Notes under the pieces: model-generated | The model's input: only the letters and a program-made list of their open reading frames with translations | Told to the model about the DNA's origin: nothing | Database searches by the model: none | NCBI GenBank assembly: GCA_016207825.1 | Contig: JACQZI010000027.1 | Span: 67,607 to 131,606, forward strand | Source: Planctomycetota bacterium | Lineage (GTDB): Bacteria > Planctomycetota > MHYJ01 > JACQXL01 > JACQZI01 | Direction: 5' to 3' | DNA length: 64,000 nucleotides | Program-made: the position numbers and the translations under genes | In this document: one piece after another, positions 1 to 8,193 of the stretch | Numbering within the stretch: the first letter of the stretch is position 1 | Layout of the letters: each line of letters begins with the position of its first letter

Positions 1-1
1 A

Positions 2-229
2 GAAGAGGCCGCGGATTATATCAAAAAGAGTGTCACCAAGCCCGTCGTGGCGTTTATCGCCGGGAAAACCGCTCCCAAGGGGAAACGGATGGGACACGCC
101 GGCGCGATTATCTCCGGCGGCAAAGGGACCGCCCAGGAAAAGGTGGAAAAGCTCATCAGTTGCGGAATCGCCGTGGTCCCCAACCCGGCGGAAATAGGAA
201 AAACACTCGCTCAAGTCTTAAAAGTCTAA
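2..229 (+). CDS. sucD: Succinyl-CoA ligase alpha subunit, C-terminal fragment
   Basis: Only the last 75 codons are in the window; the reading frame is open from base 2 and the gene starts upstream. The fragment matches the end of the SucD family: a PVVAFIAG strand, then [10 protein letters not shown], where the histidine is the phosphohistidine of the catalytic cycle, followed by SGGKGTA and a PAEIGK helix before the stop. SucD couples succinyl-CoA cleavage to nucleotide triphosphate formation in the TCA cycle, in the cytoplasm with the beta subunit SucC, whose gene usually lies just upstream. Identification is firm although partial. Confidence 0.93.
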   Translation, partial: EEAADYIKKSVTKPVVAFIAGKTAPKGKRMGHAGAIISGGKGTAQEKVEKLISCGIAVVPNPAEIGKTLAQVLKV

Positions 230-231
230 GC

Positions 232-654
232 AGTTCATAGAGTTTTTGGGGTTTGGAGAGTTTTTAGAGTCAATATGGGATCAATTCAACGGTTTGAAGA
301 TATTAAAGCATGGCAAAAAGCGCGTGAATTAGTCAACGAGATTTATAAAAGCACATCAACAGGATTGTTCGCCAAAGATTTTGGGTTAAGAGATCAGATA
401 CGCAGGGCATCCGTTTCCGTAATGCTTAATATTGCCGAAGGATTTGCCCGCAAGACCAATAAAGAATTTGCCCGGTTTCTTGTCCAGGCGCACGGCTCAT
501 GCGCGGAGGTCCAATCCGCTTTGTACATTGCTTTAGATCAGGGGTATATTACAAAAGATAAATTTTCCGGATTATATGATAGGGCGGATGAAATATCTAA
601 GATGCTTACATCCTTTGGACGGTATCTTATAAAGACCCAATAACTCTATGAACT
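232..654. repeat. 13-bp perfect inverted repeat bounding the S23 gene
   Basis: The 13-mer agttcatagagtt at 232-244 is repeated in exact reverse complement at 642-654. The arms enclose almost exactly the four-helix bundle gene at 275-643, whose stop codon lies in the right arm. The right arm also contains the start codon of nadC (648). This is the architecture of a small cassette inserted between sucD and nadC; there is no transposase. Confidence 0.65.
275..643 (+). CDS. Four-helix bundle protein, S23 / IVP family
   Basis: A 122-residue helical protein of the family first described from open reading frames in intervening sequences of 23S rRNA genes (four helix bundle, S23). The recognisable features are the N-terminal FEDIKAWQKAREL segment, then GLRDQIRRASVSVMLNIAEG and the FARFLVQAHGSCAEVQSAL helix. 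Members form small pentameric bundles; their function is unknown. The gene lies inside a 13-bp perfect inverted repeat and not in an rRNA gene. It starts at ATG 275; no clear ribosome-binding site is seen. It looks like cargo of a small mobile or formerly mobile cassette. Confidence 0.88.
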   Translation: MGSIQRFEDIKAWQKARELVNEIYKSTSTGLFAKDFGLRDQIRRASVSVMLNIAEGFARKTNKEFARFLVQAHGSCAEVQSALYIALDQGYITKDKFSGLYDRADEISKMLTSFGRYLIKTQ

Positions 655-1481
655 CTAAAAACACTATAAACTTAATCAAACTTGCTCTCAACGAAGATAT
701 CGGCAAGGGGGATATTACAAGCAAATCTGTCATCCCAGCTGGCAAGAAAGTAAAAGCGTTTATCATCGCCAGGGAAGATTGTATCATATGCGGACTGCCT
801 TTGATTAATAAGATATATAAAAAGATATCCGGTAATATAAAGATTTCCCTGAAAACACAGGATGGAAAACTGGCAAAAAAGGGGAAAGTCTTAGCAGCGC
901 TAAAAGGACCTGCCCGGCCAATTCTGACCGGTGAACGCACGGTTCTTAATTTCCTCCAGCGGCTTTCCGGTATTGCCACGCTGACCGATAAATTTGTTAA
1001 TAAGGCTAATAAATATAAGGTGAAAATACTGGATACCAGGAAAACCGTTCCGGGCTGGCGCATGCTGGATAAATATGCGGTGAAAACAGGCGGTGGAATC
1101 AACCACCGCAAGGGATTATATGATGCCATATTGATAAAGAATAACCATATTGATATCGCGGGCGGGATAAATAAGATTAGGCTGCCGAAAATGAAATCAG
1201 TTCCGGTCGAGATAGAAGCGAGGAACCTGGGAGAATTCAGTTTGGCGATTAAATTAAAGCCTGATATTATTATGCTCGATAATATGAAAACGGGTAATAT
1301 AAAGCAGGCGGTGAAGTTACGGAATAAGTTTAATCGTAACGTCAAATTGGAAATTTCCGGCGGAGTCAACTTGGATAATGTGGAAAGCTTTGCCCGGACA
1401 GGTGTTGATTTTATTTCAGTGGGCGCCTTGACGCATTCCGCGCCGGCCGTGGATATATCGATGAAGATTTTAGCTGATTAA
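648..1481 (+). CDS. nadC: Nicotinate-nucleotide pyrophosphorylase (carboxylating)
   Basis: A 277-residue quinolinate phosphoribosyltransferase: quinolinate plus PRPP gives nicotinate mononucleotide, CO2 and PPi in NAD synthesis. It carries the family signature DTRKTVPGWRMLDKYAVKTG (about residues 130-150) with the GGGINHR substrate-binding loop and LIKNNHI after it, and the C-terminal EISGGVNLDNV / VDFISVGALTHS phosphate-binding strands of the barrel. The length is normal. The first dozen codons (MNSKNTINL...) overlap the right arm of the inverted repeat around the S23 gene, so the N-terminus may have been rewritten by that insertion. No strong ribosome-binding site precedes ATG 648; the gene may depend on read-through from sucD and the S23 gene. 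Confidence 0.93.
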   Translation: MNSKNTINLIKLALNEDIGKGDITSKSVIPAGKKVKAFIIAREDCIICGLPLINKIYKKISGNIKISLKTQDGKLAKKGKVLAALKGPARPILTGERTVLNFLQRLSGIATLTDKFVNKANKYKVKILDTRKTVPGWRMLDKYAVKTGGGINHRKGLYDAILIKNNHIDIAGGINKIRLPKMKSVPVEIEARNLGEFSLAIKLKPDIIMLDNMKTGNIKQAVKLRNKFNRNVKLEISGGVNLDNVESFARTGVDFISVGALTHSAPAVDISMKILAD

Positions 1482-1487
1482 ATATTA

Positions 1488-1934
1488 GCCACAAAGGCAC
1501 TAAGGCACAAATGAATTTTAAGTCATTATCTGATAAAGAAGAGGAAATCGGAAAGAAAATTGTCGATGCCGCTTATGTGCTGCATAAAAATCTTGGGCCT
1601 GGATTGTTAGAAAAGGTTTATGAAACCTGTTTCTGTTGTGAACTCTCAAAAGAGGACTTTCATATAAAAGACAGGTGGATTTGCCCATTGTTTATGATGG
1701 AGTGACTTTTGATGAAGGATTGCGGTTAGATGTTTTGTTGAAGATTCAGTGATTTGTGAGCTTAAAGCGGTGGACATTGTGAATCCGGTTTGGGAAGCGC
1801 AATTATTAAGTTACTTAAAACTTACAGGTAAAAGGCTGGAATTTATTATTAATTTTAATGTGCCTGTTATTAAAGACGGAATTAATCGGATTATTCTATA
1901 AAAGGTTTTCTTGGTGTCTTTGTGTCTTAGTGGC
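1488..1934. repeat. Imperfect inverted repeat around the GxxExxY remnant
   Basis: Left arm 1488-1511 reads gccacaaaggcactaaggca and beyond; right arm 1906-1934 is an approximate reverse complement (…tgtgtcttagtggc). The same cac/aag-rich arms recur as short empty elements at 37682-37753 and 39122-39197. Here the arms enclose a degraded GxxExxY gene, so this may be the only copy in the window that still carries cargo. Confidence 0.6.
1511..1901 (+). pseudogene. GxxExxY protein, frameshifted remnant
   Basis: The first frame (1511-1705) encodes the start of a GxxExxY-family protein: IGKKIVDAAYVLHKNLGPG followed by LLEKVYE, which contains the GxxExxY motif. It then leaves frame near 1660-1680. 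The next frame reads QVDLPIVYDGVTFDEGLRLD and stops at a TGA near 1750; a third frame continues EDSVICELKAVDIVNPVWEA through SYLKLTGKRL and FNVPVIKDGINRIIL to the TAA at 1899-1901. The three pieces together make one complete protein of about 130 residues, so at least two frameshifts have broken it. The family is small, of unknown role, with a nuclease-like fold suggested by the ICELKAV strand. Confidence 0.85.
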
Positions 1935-1953
1935 GTAAAAGGAGAATTATATT

Positions 1954-2889
1954 ATGAAAATGGCGGTTATCGGTGCCGGGCCAATCGGTTCGATTCTGGG
2001 CGGGTATCTGGCAAAGGGCGGACACGAAATCGCCTTTGTCGATATTCTTAAGGATCACCTTGATGCCGTTAAAGCAAAAGGACTTGTTATTTCCGGCGTG
2101 ACGGAAATTAAAGCCAAAATAGCCGGGACTTACCTCAAAGCAGGCGAGCTGAAATCATTCAAACCGGAAATTATATTTATCTGCCTGAAAGCGCCGGTCG
2201 TGAAAATCATTGCTTCGGAACTACGAACTCTTAATTCAGAACTCCAAACTATTACCTGGGTAAGCTTCCAGAACGGGCTTGAAGTGGAAAAAGACCTGGC
2301 TGATATCGCCGGAGGAGATAAAGTAATACGCGTGGTGATTAACTATGCGGGGAATCTCATCGCGCCGGGCGAGGTCAAGATGTCTTTCTTTAATAAGCCC
2401 AATTATATCGGTTCATTTAATTCTAGGGGTGAGGGCAAGGCAAAGGAAATTGCCGGTCTTATGACAAAGGCGAATTTGGATACGGAATTTGTCAGCGATA
2501 TAAAGAAATACGAATGGGAAAAGGTGATTTTGAACGCCGCGTTAAGTCCGCTTTGCGCGATTACCGGAATGACCATGAAGCAGGCGATGGATTTCCCGGG
2601 AACCTACCGCCTGGTCGAAGAGGTTCTGAAGGAAGGGATTGTTGTCGCCAAAGCATTGAGCTATGATTACGGGGAGAAGTTCTTTGAGCATTGCATCGGA
2701 TATCTAAAAAACGCCGGGCATCACAAGACCTCGATGCATATCGATATAGAGGCCAAGCGCGCGACGGAGATAGATTTTATCAATAAGAAAATCGTGGATT
2801 ACGGGCAGGTTAAAGGCATTAAAACGCCCTATAACGAAACGATTACGAATATCATCAAAGGAATGGAAGTCAGAAACCTCGGCAAGTAA
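1954..2889 (+). CDS. panE: 2-dehydropantoate 2-reductase (ketopantoate reductase family)
   Basis: A 311-residue NADPH-dependent reductase of the ApbA/PanE family, which reduces ketopantoate to pantoate for coenzyme A synthesis. It has an N-terminal Rossmann motif GAGPIGSILGGYLA (residues 7-20), the FQNGLEVEKDL segment, and a C-terminal helical domain with EWEKVILNAALSPLCAITG, which holds the catalytic lysine. A good site (aaggagaatt) precedes ATG 1954. Residues about 88-99 (SELRTLNSELQT) are encoded by a gaactc/aattc simple repeat of the kind dispersed elsewhere in this genome. Paralogues with other 2-oxo acid substrates exist, so the exact substrate is less sure than the family. Confidence 0.82.
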   Translation: MKMAVIGAGPIGSILGGYLAKGGHEIAFVDILKDHLDAVKAKGLVISGVTEIKAKIAGTYLKAGELKSFKPEIIFICLKAPVVKIIASELRTLNSELQTITWVSFQNGLEVEKDLADIAGGDKVIRVVINYAGNLIAPGEVKMSFFNKPNYIGSFNSRGEGKAKEIAGLMTKANLDTEFVSDIKKYEWEKVILNAALSPLCAITGMTMKQAMDFPGTYRLVEEVLKEGIVVAKALSYDYGEKFFEHCIGYLKNAGHHKTSMHIDIEAKRATEIDFINKKIVDYGQVKGIKTPYNETITNIIKGMEVRNLGK

Positions 2890-2894
2890 TCCGC

Positions 2895-3101
2895 TTAGGC
2901 CTTTTCCGCTTTTCCGTTCTTGATAATCAATCCGTTCTCGCCGATATCGTTATTTTCTTCCGCGGGGTCTTCCTTTGAACCGGCGCTTTTGCCGCAGGAA
3001 GGACAGGTGTAATGTTTGCTCGGTAATTCTTTGCCATCTTTAATAACCGTAATGGCAAAAGGCGGCAGGCTTACTCCGCAACGCATACAGAAAGTGACCA
3101 T
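2895..3101 (-). CDS. Small zinc-ribbon-like protein
   Basis: A 68-residue protein with two Cys-x-x-Cys pairs (CMRC near residue 5 and CPSC near residue 33), a typical four-cysteine zinc-ribbon layout, followed by an acidic, low-complexity tail. The start ATG at 3101 is preceded by aggag. It begins 11 bases after the end of holA on the same strand and is probably co-transcribed with it. No family is recognised; binding of a metal is an inference from the cysteine spacing. Confidence 0.7.
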   Translation of the reverse strand: MVTFCMRCGVSLPPFAITVIKDGKELPSKHYTCPSCGKSAGSKEDPAEENNDIGENGLIIKNGKAEKA

Positions 3102-3112
3102 ATTTTTTTCTC

Positions 3113-3970
3113 CTATATTAAGTTAACAATCAATGTTTTTAAAGCAAGATCGTCTGGCATCACGCTGGTTTTGATTACCTTATCCGTTTGAATGAGCTTT
3201 GCGATTTTATCCTTCTGGTTCTTACTGGGATTTGTTTTATAGTGCCATCCGAGGAAACCGATAATCCTTTCGGATGATTCACCCAGAGCTAAAAGCCTGT
3301 CCAGCTCCGCCAGGGCAGATTCCGTTTGCCCGTTTCTGATGTGAGAGACGAGTTTTTTAATATCACCTTCTATCCCGGAATCCACTAAGCCCAGGATATC
3401 GTTTTCTTCGATAGTTGCGCGGGTGCCGGCAAAGAGAATTATTTTTTTAAGAGTATCGTCGATGAGCGTAAGATTGTTTCCGGTATATTCGGAAATTAAT
3501 TTTGCGGTTGAACGCGCCATTGATTTGCCGTAACCGGATACTTGTAAAATAATCCATTTAGGCAGTTCATAATCCGGGATAGATTGGCATTCTATTTGCA
3601 AAACCGTTTTTTCCGGCAGATTCAAAGCCGTATTGGTTTTGATAATCAAGATAATATAACCAGACGGTTGTTTGAGGTATGTGTCCAGGGTGGTTTTTAC
3701 CTCCTCACGGAATTTGGGGTCGCCGGACAGCTCAAGCACGACCAGCTTCTTTTTAGCGAAGAAAGGCAGTGCGCAGAGTTCGGTGAGTAGATTAGCTGAT
3801 GTATAATTTTCCTGCCTGAAAAACGATGCGATGTCCATATCAGGATAAAGAGATTTTATGGCCTCAATTCCTTTATCTTTCAGGAAATCTTCCGTTCCGC
3901 TGAACATGAATACGGGCCGCGCCGGTAATTTGCCCCGCGCAATAGAGGAAAGAAAATCATAGTAGTTCAT
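3113..3970 (-). CDS. holA: DNA polymerase III delta subunit
   Basis: A 285-residue clamp-loader delta subunit. The N-terminal part has the family pattern PVFMFSGTEDFLKDKGIEAI (about 20-39), the DMDIASFFRQENYTSANLL segment with the following LCALPFFAKKKLVVLE strand, and the C-terminal helical collar with SHIRNGQTESALAELDRLLA. The protein opens the beta sliding clamp inside the clamp loader during replication. It is a little shorter than the E. coli protein but within range for the family. The gene is followed closely by the small zinc-ribbon gene on the same strand. Confidence 0.87.
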   Translation of the reverse strand: MNYYDFLSSIARGKLPARPVFMFSGTEDFLKDKGIEAIKSLYPDMDIASFFRQENYTSANLLTELCALPFFAKKKLVVLELSGDPKFREEVKTTLDTYLKQPSGYIILIIKTNTALNLPEKTVLQIECQSIPDYELPKWIILQVSGYGKSMARSTAKLISEYTGNNLTLIDDTLKKIILFAGTRATIEENDILGLVDSGIEGDIKKLVSHIRNGQTESALAELDRLLALGESSERIIGFLGWHYKTNPSKNQKDKIAKLIQTDKVIKTSVMPDDLALKTLIVNLI

Positions 3971-4062
3971 ACGCCAATATTTTACCAGAAATTACCGGAG
4001 TGTCCAGAGAAATTTATAGAATTACTTTGAGTTTCTGATATATTAATGATTAATTGAAAATA

Positions 4063-4695
4063 ATGCAATCAGATTACAATGATTTCTGGCAAAAGCATAT
4101 TGGAGTAAAAGGCAAGCGTTTCGGCTGGTTCCGCCGCAAGCGCTATGCGGTGCTGGCGAAATTATTTCCGCGTTTCATGCTTAAACGGTTCCCGGCGCGT
4201 AAATACCATCTGGGCGTGGCATCCATATCAGAAGGCGATTTTTGCGATATCGGCTCCGGGCTGGGGGGCGCTACCGCGTTGTATAATGCTTTAAGTAATA
4301 AACCGGCTGTAGGAATTGATATATCTGTTGAGGCGGTTTCATTTGCCCAAAGCGAAAAGAAACGGCTTGGGTTTAAGAAAGTCCGGTTTGCGGTAAGCGA
4401 TGTGTTTCGCACGCCTTTTAAGGATAATTCGTTTGATACGGTTTATCTCGGCCAGATTTTGGAACATCTGCCGGATGAGCATAAATCTTTGCGCGAGGCC
4501 TGTCGGATATTAAAACCAAACGGTTTATTAGTGATTACGGTTCCCAAAGAAGATATGCTGCCGAGCCCTTATCATGTTAGGGAGTATACTACAGACAGCC
4601 TGAAAAACCTGCTTAAGCCTTACAGCAATGAAGAAATCGCTTTTTACGACTTTGACAAAACGCGGTTGGCCGCTTCGCTCAGGATTAAAAAATGA
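4063..4695 (+). CDS. Class I SAM-dependent methyltransferase
   Basis: A 210-residue methyltransferase. Motif I is FCDIGSGLGGAT (about residue 60), followed by VGIDIS as the acidic end of strand 2, AVSDVFRTPFKDNSFDTVYL as the motif II/III region, and RILKPNGLLVITVP as post motif III; this is the UbiE/COQ5-like pattern (Methyltransf_11). The N-terminus is basic and aromatic (FRRKRYAVLAKLFPRFML). I chose ATG 4063; an in-frame TTG at 4054 would add three residues. The substrate cannot be told from the sequence. The gene stands alone between holA, on the opposite strand, and a thioredoxin-like gene. Confidence 0.85.
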   Translation: MQSDYNDFWQKHIGVKGKRFGWFRRKRYAVLAKLFPRFMLKRFPARKYHLGVASISEGDFCDIGSGLGGATALYNALSNKPAVGIDISVEAVSFAQSEKKRLGFKKVRFAVSDVFRTPFKDNSFDTVYLGQILEHLPDEHKSLREACRILKPNGLLVITVPKEDMLPSPYHVREYTTDSLKNLLKPYSNEEIAFYDFDKTRLAASLRIKK

Positions 4696-4780
4696 CTATG
4701 TTTATAAGTTATTTTATTTGACTTACTATGGGAATAACCTAAAATCTAAACTCAACATTAAATATGTAAAGGAGATTAAT

Positions 4781-5794
4781 ATGGTGAAGAAAAGCGTTAT
4801 CGGCGGAATAATCGCTGCGTTACTAATTTGCGTAACGCAATCCGCGCTTTTTGCCGGAGACGGGTGGCTTACTTCGTTTGATAAAGGCAAGGAAATTGCC
4901 AAGAAGGAGAAGAAAGACATCATCGTTGATTTTACCGGCTCTGATTGGTGCGGCTGGTGCATCCAGTTGCATGAAGAAGTGTTTTCAACCGATAAGTGGA
5001 AAAAAGAAGGTTCCAAAAAATATGTTATGGTCAGCCTGGATTTCCCCCGCAACAAGCAAATGCCTGAAGATGAAAAGAAAGCTAATGATAAGTTAATGAA
5101 ACTGTTCGGTGTAGAAGGCTTCCCGACTATTTTCCTGGTTGATTCGGATGGCAAACCCTATGCCAAGACCGGTTACCAGAAGGGCGGGCCGGAAAATTAT
5201 CTCAAGCACTTGGGCGAGCTTTCCAAGCAAAAAGAAACAAGAGATAATATAATGTCCGAAATAAAGAAAGCAGAAAAAGAAGAAAGCCTTAAATTGCTGG
5301 ATGAGCTTATAGGCAAGCTTAAGGAGTGGGGTGTTGATGGGGCTTATGTTGAGACAAAAGAAGAAATTGTCGGCCTGGATTCGGACAATAAAAACGGGAT
5401 GAAACTTAAATATTCCGTAGAACTTACATATTATTACCGCAAAGCAGGGGAACCCGATAAGAGTAATGCGTATCTGAATGAAGTGGAAAAATTAAGCGAA
5501 GGTGAAGCCTCTAGTATAAAAATGGATTTTAAGATAGAGGAAATAGAAGCGAAATACCTCCAAGGGCAGAAACCTGATTTCGAAGGCGCAAAAAAGGCTT
5601 TGAACGAGCTTATTAAAGACAACAAAAAAGGGAAAATTGCGCAAAAGGTTTATTTTGAGATTGCCGGAATAGATTATCAGCTTAAGAATAACGAAGCGTG
5701 CATTAAGGATTTGGAAAACGCCTTAAATGCCGCCCCTGATTCAGAGCTTGCCAGCCAGATTAAAGGTATATTAAAGGAAAAGTTTAATAAATAA
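4781..5794 (+). CDS. Secreted thioredoxin-like protein with TPR-like tail
   Basis: A 337-residue exported protein. The start is ATG 4781, after aaggagatt, giving a clean signal peptide (VKKSVIGGIIAALLICVTQS ending near ALFAG); the longer open frame from 4628 overlaps the preceding gene and lacks such features. Residues about 40-150 form a thioredoxin-like domain with the redox motif DWCGWC, as in DsbD-gamma-like and thioredoxin_7 proteins, and a cis-proline context GFPTIFLVD. The C-terminal half is charged and helical with a TPR-like repeat near the end (KVYFEIAGIDYQLKNNEACI). It probably works as a periplasmic thiol oxidoreductase or chaperone. Compare the Cys-x-x-Sec relative at 57701. Confidence 0.82.
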   Translation: MVKKSVIGGIIAALLICVTQSALFAGDGWLTSFDKGKEIAKKEKKDIIVDFTGSDWCGWCIQLHEEVFSTDKWKKEGSKKYVMVSLDFPRNKQMPEDEKKANDKLMKLFGVEGFPTIFLVDSDGKPYAKTGYQKGGPENYLKHLGELSKQKETRDNIMSEIKKAEKEESLKLLDELIGKLKEWGVDGAYVETKEEIVGLDSDNKNGMKLKYSVELTYYYRKAGEPDKSNAYLNEVEKLSEGEASSIKMDFKIEEIEAKYLQGQKPDFEGAKKALNELIKDNKKGKIAQKVYFEIAGIDYQLKNNEACIKDLENALNAAPDSELASQIKGILKEKFNK

Positions 5795-5835
5795 ATTCTC
5801 AATAGGATATATCCGCATTACCGATAGTCATTAAA

Positions 5836-5887
5836 GGTGCGCCTTTAAAGACGCTCCCGCCAGATGCGGGAAATCTTTAAGGGCACC
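5836..5887. repeat. Composite hairpin element upstream of the GT2-kinase gene
   Basis: Outer arms ggtgcgcctttaaaga (5836-5851) and tctttaagggcacc (5874-5887) pair with one mismatch region, and an inner stem cccgc/gcggg (5856-5860, 5866-5870) sits between them. It lies 42 bases after the thioredoxin-like gene and 40 bases before the next start. There is no T-tract, so it is more like a small dispersed palindrome than an intrinsic terminator. Confidence 0.5.
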
Positions 5888-5926
5888 AGCCTCTTTTTAG
5901 AAGTTTCCTTTGGCATAAATAAATCT

Positions 5927-8149
5927 ATGCTTGATTTATCTGTTGTCATTATAAACCGCAATACCCGGGATTCTGTTTTAGAGTGCTTGTCATCAATCGC
6001 AAATAATGTTAAAGAAATTACCTGTGAAATAATAGTGGTGGATAATAATTCCACGGATGGCAGCGTTCAGGCGATAAAGGAAAAGCATCCGCAGGTAAAA
6101 ATACTGGAAAATGAATCCAACGTCGGTTTTGCCTATGCGGTAAATCAGGGTTTGAAGGAGGCAAAAGGACGTTATTACCTGAGCCTTAACAGCGATACGC
6201 AGCTTACCCCGGGCGCTTTGGAGAAAATGGTCCGGTTTATGGATGAAAACCTGTCCGTCGGTATGGCCGGCGCGCAGTTGGTTAAAGAAAACGGAGAGCC
6301 GCAAAACTCATTCGATAATTTCCCCGGAATTATTTCCACCTTGTTCAATAAAAGCGTGTTACGGTTGCTATTCCCATCCAGCTATGCTGGTAAAAATATC
6401 GCCCGTGATGAGGGTATCCCTTTTGAAGTGGAATCGCTGGTCGGCGCCTGCATGATAATCCGGCCTTCGGCGTTGGACAAGACAGGCTGGTTTGACCAGG
6501 ATTATTTCGTTTTCCTGGAAGAAACAGATTTATGCCTCAGGATGCGCAAAGCTGGTCTGAAAGTAATGGTTATCCCTCAAGCCAAGGTGTTCCATTTCCA
6601 GGGCGAAACTAAAAAACAGACCCTGATACCGGCAAAAGTGGAATATCTCGTGTCTCTTTACAAATATTTTCGCAAGAATAGTTCTCTTTCTGTTTACCGG
6701 ATAATCAGGATCACTTATCCTTTCCGTTTATTATGCCAGTCTGTTTTTACCTTTATAGGGTGTGTCTTTACCATCGGGCTGGTTAAACATGTAAGAATTC
6801 AATGCTATACATATTCTTATCTTTTCCTTTGGCATCTTTTATGGTGCCCTGAAGAGATGAGCCTGAAAGGAATCAGCGAAAAACTTAAGCAAATGCCCAA
6901 AACCGTGCCTATTAAGTGGGTTATCCAGGATGTCTATCTGGATACGGATGATTTGCCGGTAGAGCTTGATATAAACCGGATGCCTTACAAACAGGGGTTT
7001 GAAAGCACATTGCTGAAAGAGACCAGGCTAAAAAGGCTGGTAAGATTTAAAACCCCCTTGGGGCGCAGTTACCTTATAAAAATGTATAAGGATATTCATC
7101 CTTTCAGTTGGCTGAAAAACAGGGTAAGCGGAGATAAAGCAATGAGGGATTTGGTTCTTGCCAGGAAGATTTCTTATCTTGGCATTCCCAATGTCGTTCC
7201 CGTGGCCGTCGGATTTAACGACAAATTGCCATGGACGCCGAAGTATTATATCGCGGTAACGAGAGAACTTGAAAATGCCTGCGGATTAAACAACTACCTT
7301 TCGCGCCATCCGCTTGCGGCATACCTGCCGTATAATCAGAACATAAGGAGAAGGGTGGTTAAGGCTTGGGGACAGATGGCAGGCAAGATACATCAGCGTG
7401 GAATCCTGCAAGATGATTTTGACCCTAACAATATTGTCCTGCAGTTTAAAGGGGGAGACGCAGAGTTCTATCTTTTCCTGGTGGATTTTGAAAGGGTAAA
7501 AATACTTAAAAAGCTTTTGCTTAACCAGCAAATACACAGTCTGGCAAAACTGAGCCGTTTAAGCGTAGGGATTAACAATACGGACCGCCTGACATTTTTA
7601 AAGGGCTATCTTAATACGGATAATAAAACAATAATCAAAACATGGATAAAACAGATTAAAAAAGAGTATGATAATAACAAGCTAAAAGATTATTTATGGG
7701 CGGAAAAAGTAAGCCTTTTGGAAAGCAGCCGTATCGGAAGGCATAACACCAAAGAGTTCACGGTATTCTACCGTAAGAAATATCCGGAGAATATGAGGCC
7801 GGGTTTTAACGAAAGCGAAATTATTGCTTTGCTTCGGCGAATAAAAGAGGGGAATACCGTTTTCGGCCCTTTTATGTTTATCAGGGGAAATAAAGAAGTC
7901 GTTGGGTTGTCGGCAAAAGCGTTCCCCCATTACAAAACAGCAAAAAATATATGGCAAAATCTGAATGCTTTATTGAGGATTTATACCGTGCCGGCACTTC
8001 CGGTTGCGTTGATAAAGGATAAAAAGAGTTTTAATAAAGGAATAATCGTCTTCGAGCCGATAAACCTAAATCGCTATGTTTCCGGGTTCTTCGTCAATCC
8101 AAAGATTCAAGAAAGATTGACAGGAATAAATAATATTGGTATAAAGTGA
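5927..8149 (+). CDS. GT2 glycosyltransferase fused to a LPS-kinase-like domain
   Basis: About 740 residues from ATG 5927 (an earlier in-frame start at 5864 falls in a hairpin repeat and adds no family sequence). The N-terminal 270 residues are a family 2 glycosyltransferase: DLSVVIINRNTRD, VVDNNSTDGS, NVGFAYAVNQG, LSLNSDTQ as the DxD-like site, and a FVFLEETDLCLRMRKAG acceptor segment, close to rhamnosyltransferase-like enzymes. A hydrophobic stretch follows. From about residue 390 there is a protein-kinase-like fold of the WaaP/InaA LPS kinase type: KIHQRGILQDDFDPNNIVL as the catalytic loop and FLVDFERVK as the metal-binding Asp. The usual His of the catalytic loop is Asp here. It probably transfers and phosphorylates a sugar on an envelope glycan; the pairing is an inference. 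Confidence 0.78.
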   Translation: MLDLSVVIINRNTRDSVLECLSSIANNVKEITCEIIVVDNNSTDGSVQAIKEKHPQVKILENESNVGFAYAVNQGLKEAKGRYYLSLNSDTQLTPGALEKMVRFMDENLSVGMAGAQLVKENGEPQNSFDNFPGIISTLFNKSVLRLLFPSSYAGKNIARDEGIPFEVESLVGACMIIRPSALDKTGWFDQDYFVFLEETDLCLRMRKAGLKVMVIPQAKVFHFQGETKKQTLIPAKVEYLVSLYKYFRKNSSLSVYRIIRITYPFRLLCQSVFTFIGCVFTIGLVKHVRIQCYTYSYLFLWHLLWCPEEMSLKGISEKLKQMPKTVPIKWVIQDVYLDTDDLPVELDINRMPYKQGFESTLLKETRLKRLVRFKTPLGRSYLIKMYKDIHPFSWLKNRVSGDKAMRDLVLARKISYLGIPNVVPVAVGFNDKLPWTPKYYIAVTRELENACGLNNYLSRHPLAAYLPYNQNIRRRVVKAWGQMAGKIHQRGILQDDFDPNNIVLQFKGGDAEFYLFLVDFERVKILKKLLLNQQIHSLAKLSRLSVGINNTDRLTFLKGYLNTDNKTIIKTWIKQIKKEYDNNKLKDYLWAEKVSLLESSRIGRHNTKEFTVFYRKKYPENMRPGFNESEIIALLRRIKEGNTVFGPFMFIRGNKEVVGLSAKAFPHYKTAKNIWQNLNALLRIYTVPALPVALIKDKKSFNKGIIVFEPINLNRYVSGFFVNPKIQERLTGINNIGIK

Positions 8150-8193
8150 GCTTTTATCCCGTTCCCGTTATTCCGCCAAGACGGGATAACGGG

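Noticed and set aside
572-1369. 265-codon frame on the minus strand over nadC
   Set aside because: Antisense to a well-conserved enzyme gene; the hydrophobic product is a codon shadow.
4628-4780. N-terminal extension of the thioredoxin-like gene
   Set aside because: It overlaps the methyltransferase gene and puts 51 residues before a perfect signal peptide; the ribosome-binding site belongs to ATG 4781.
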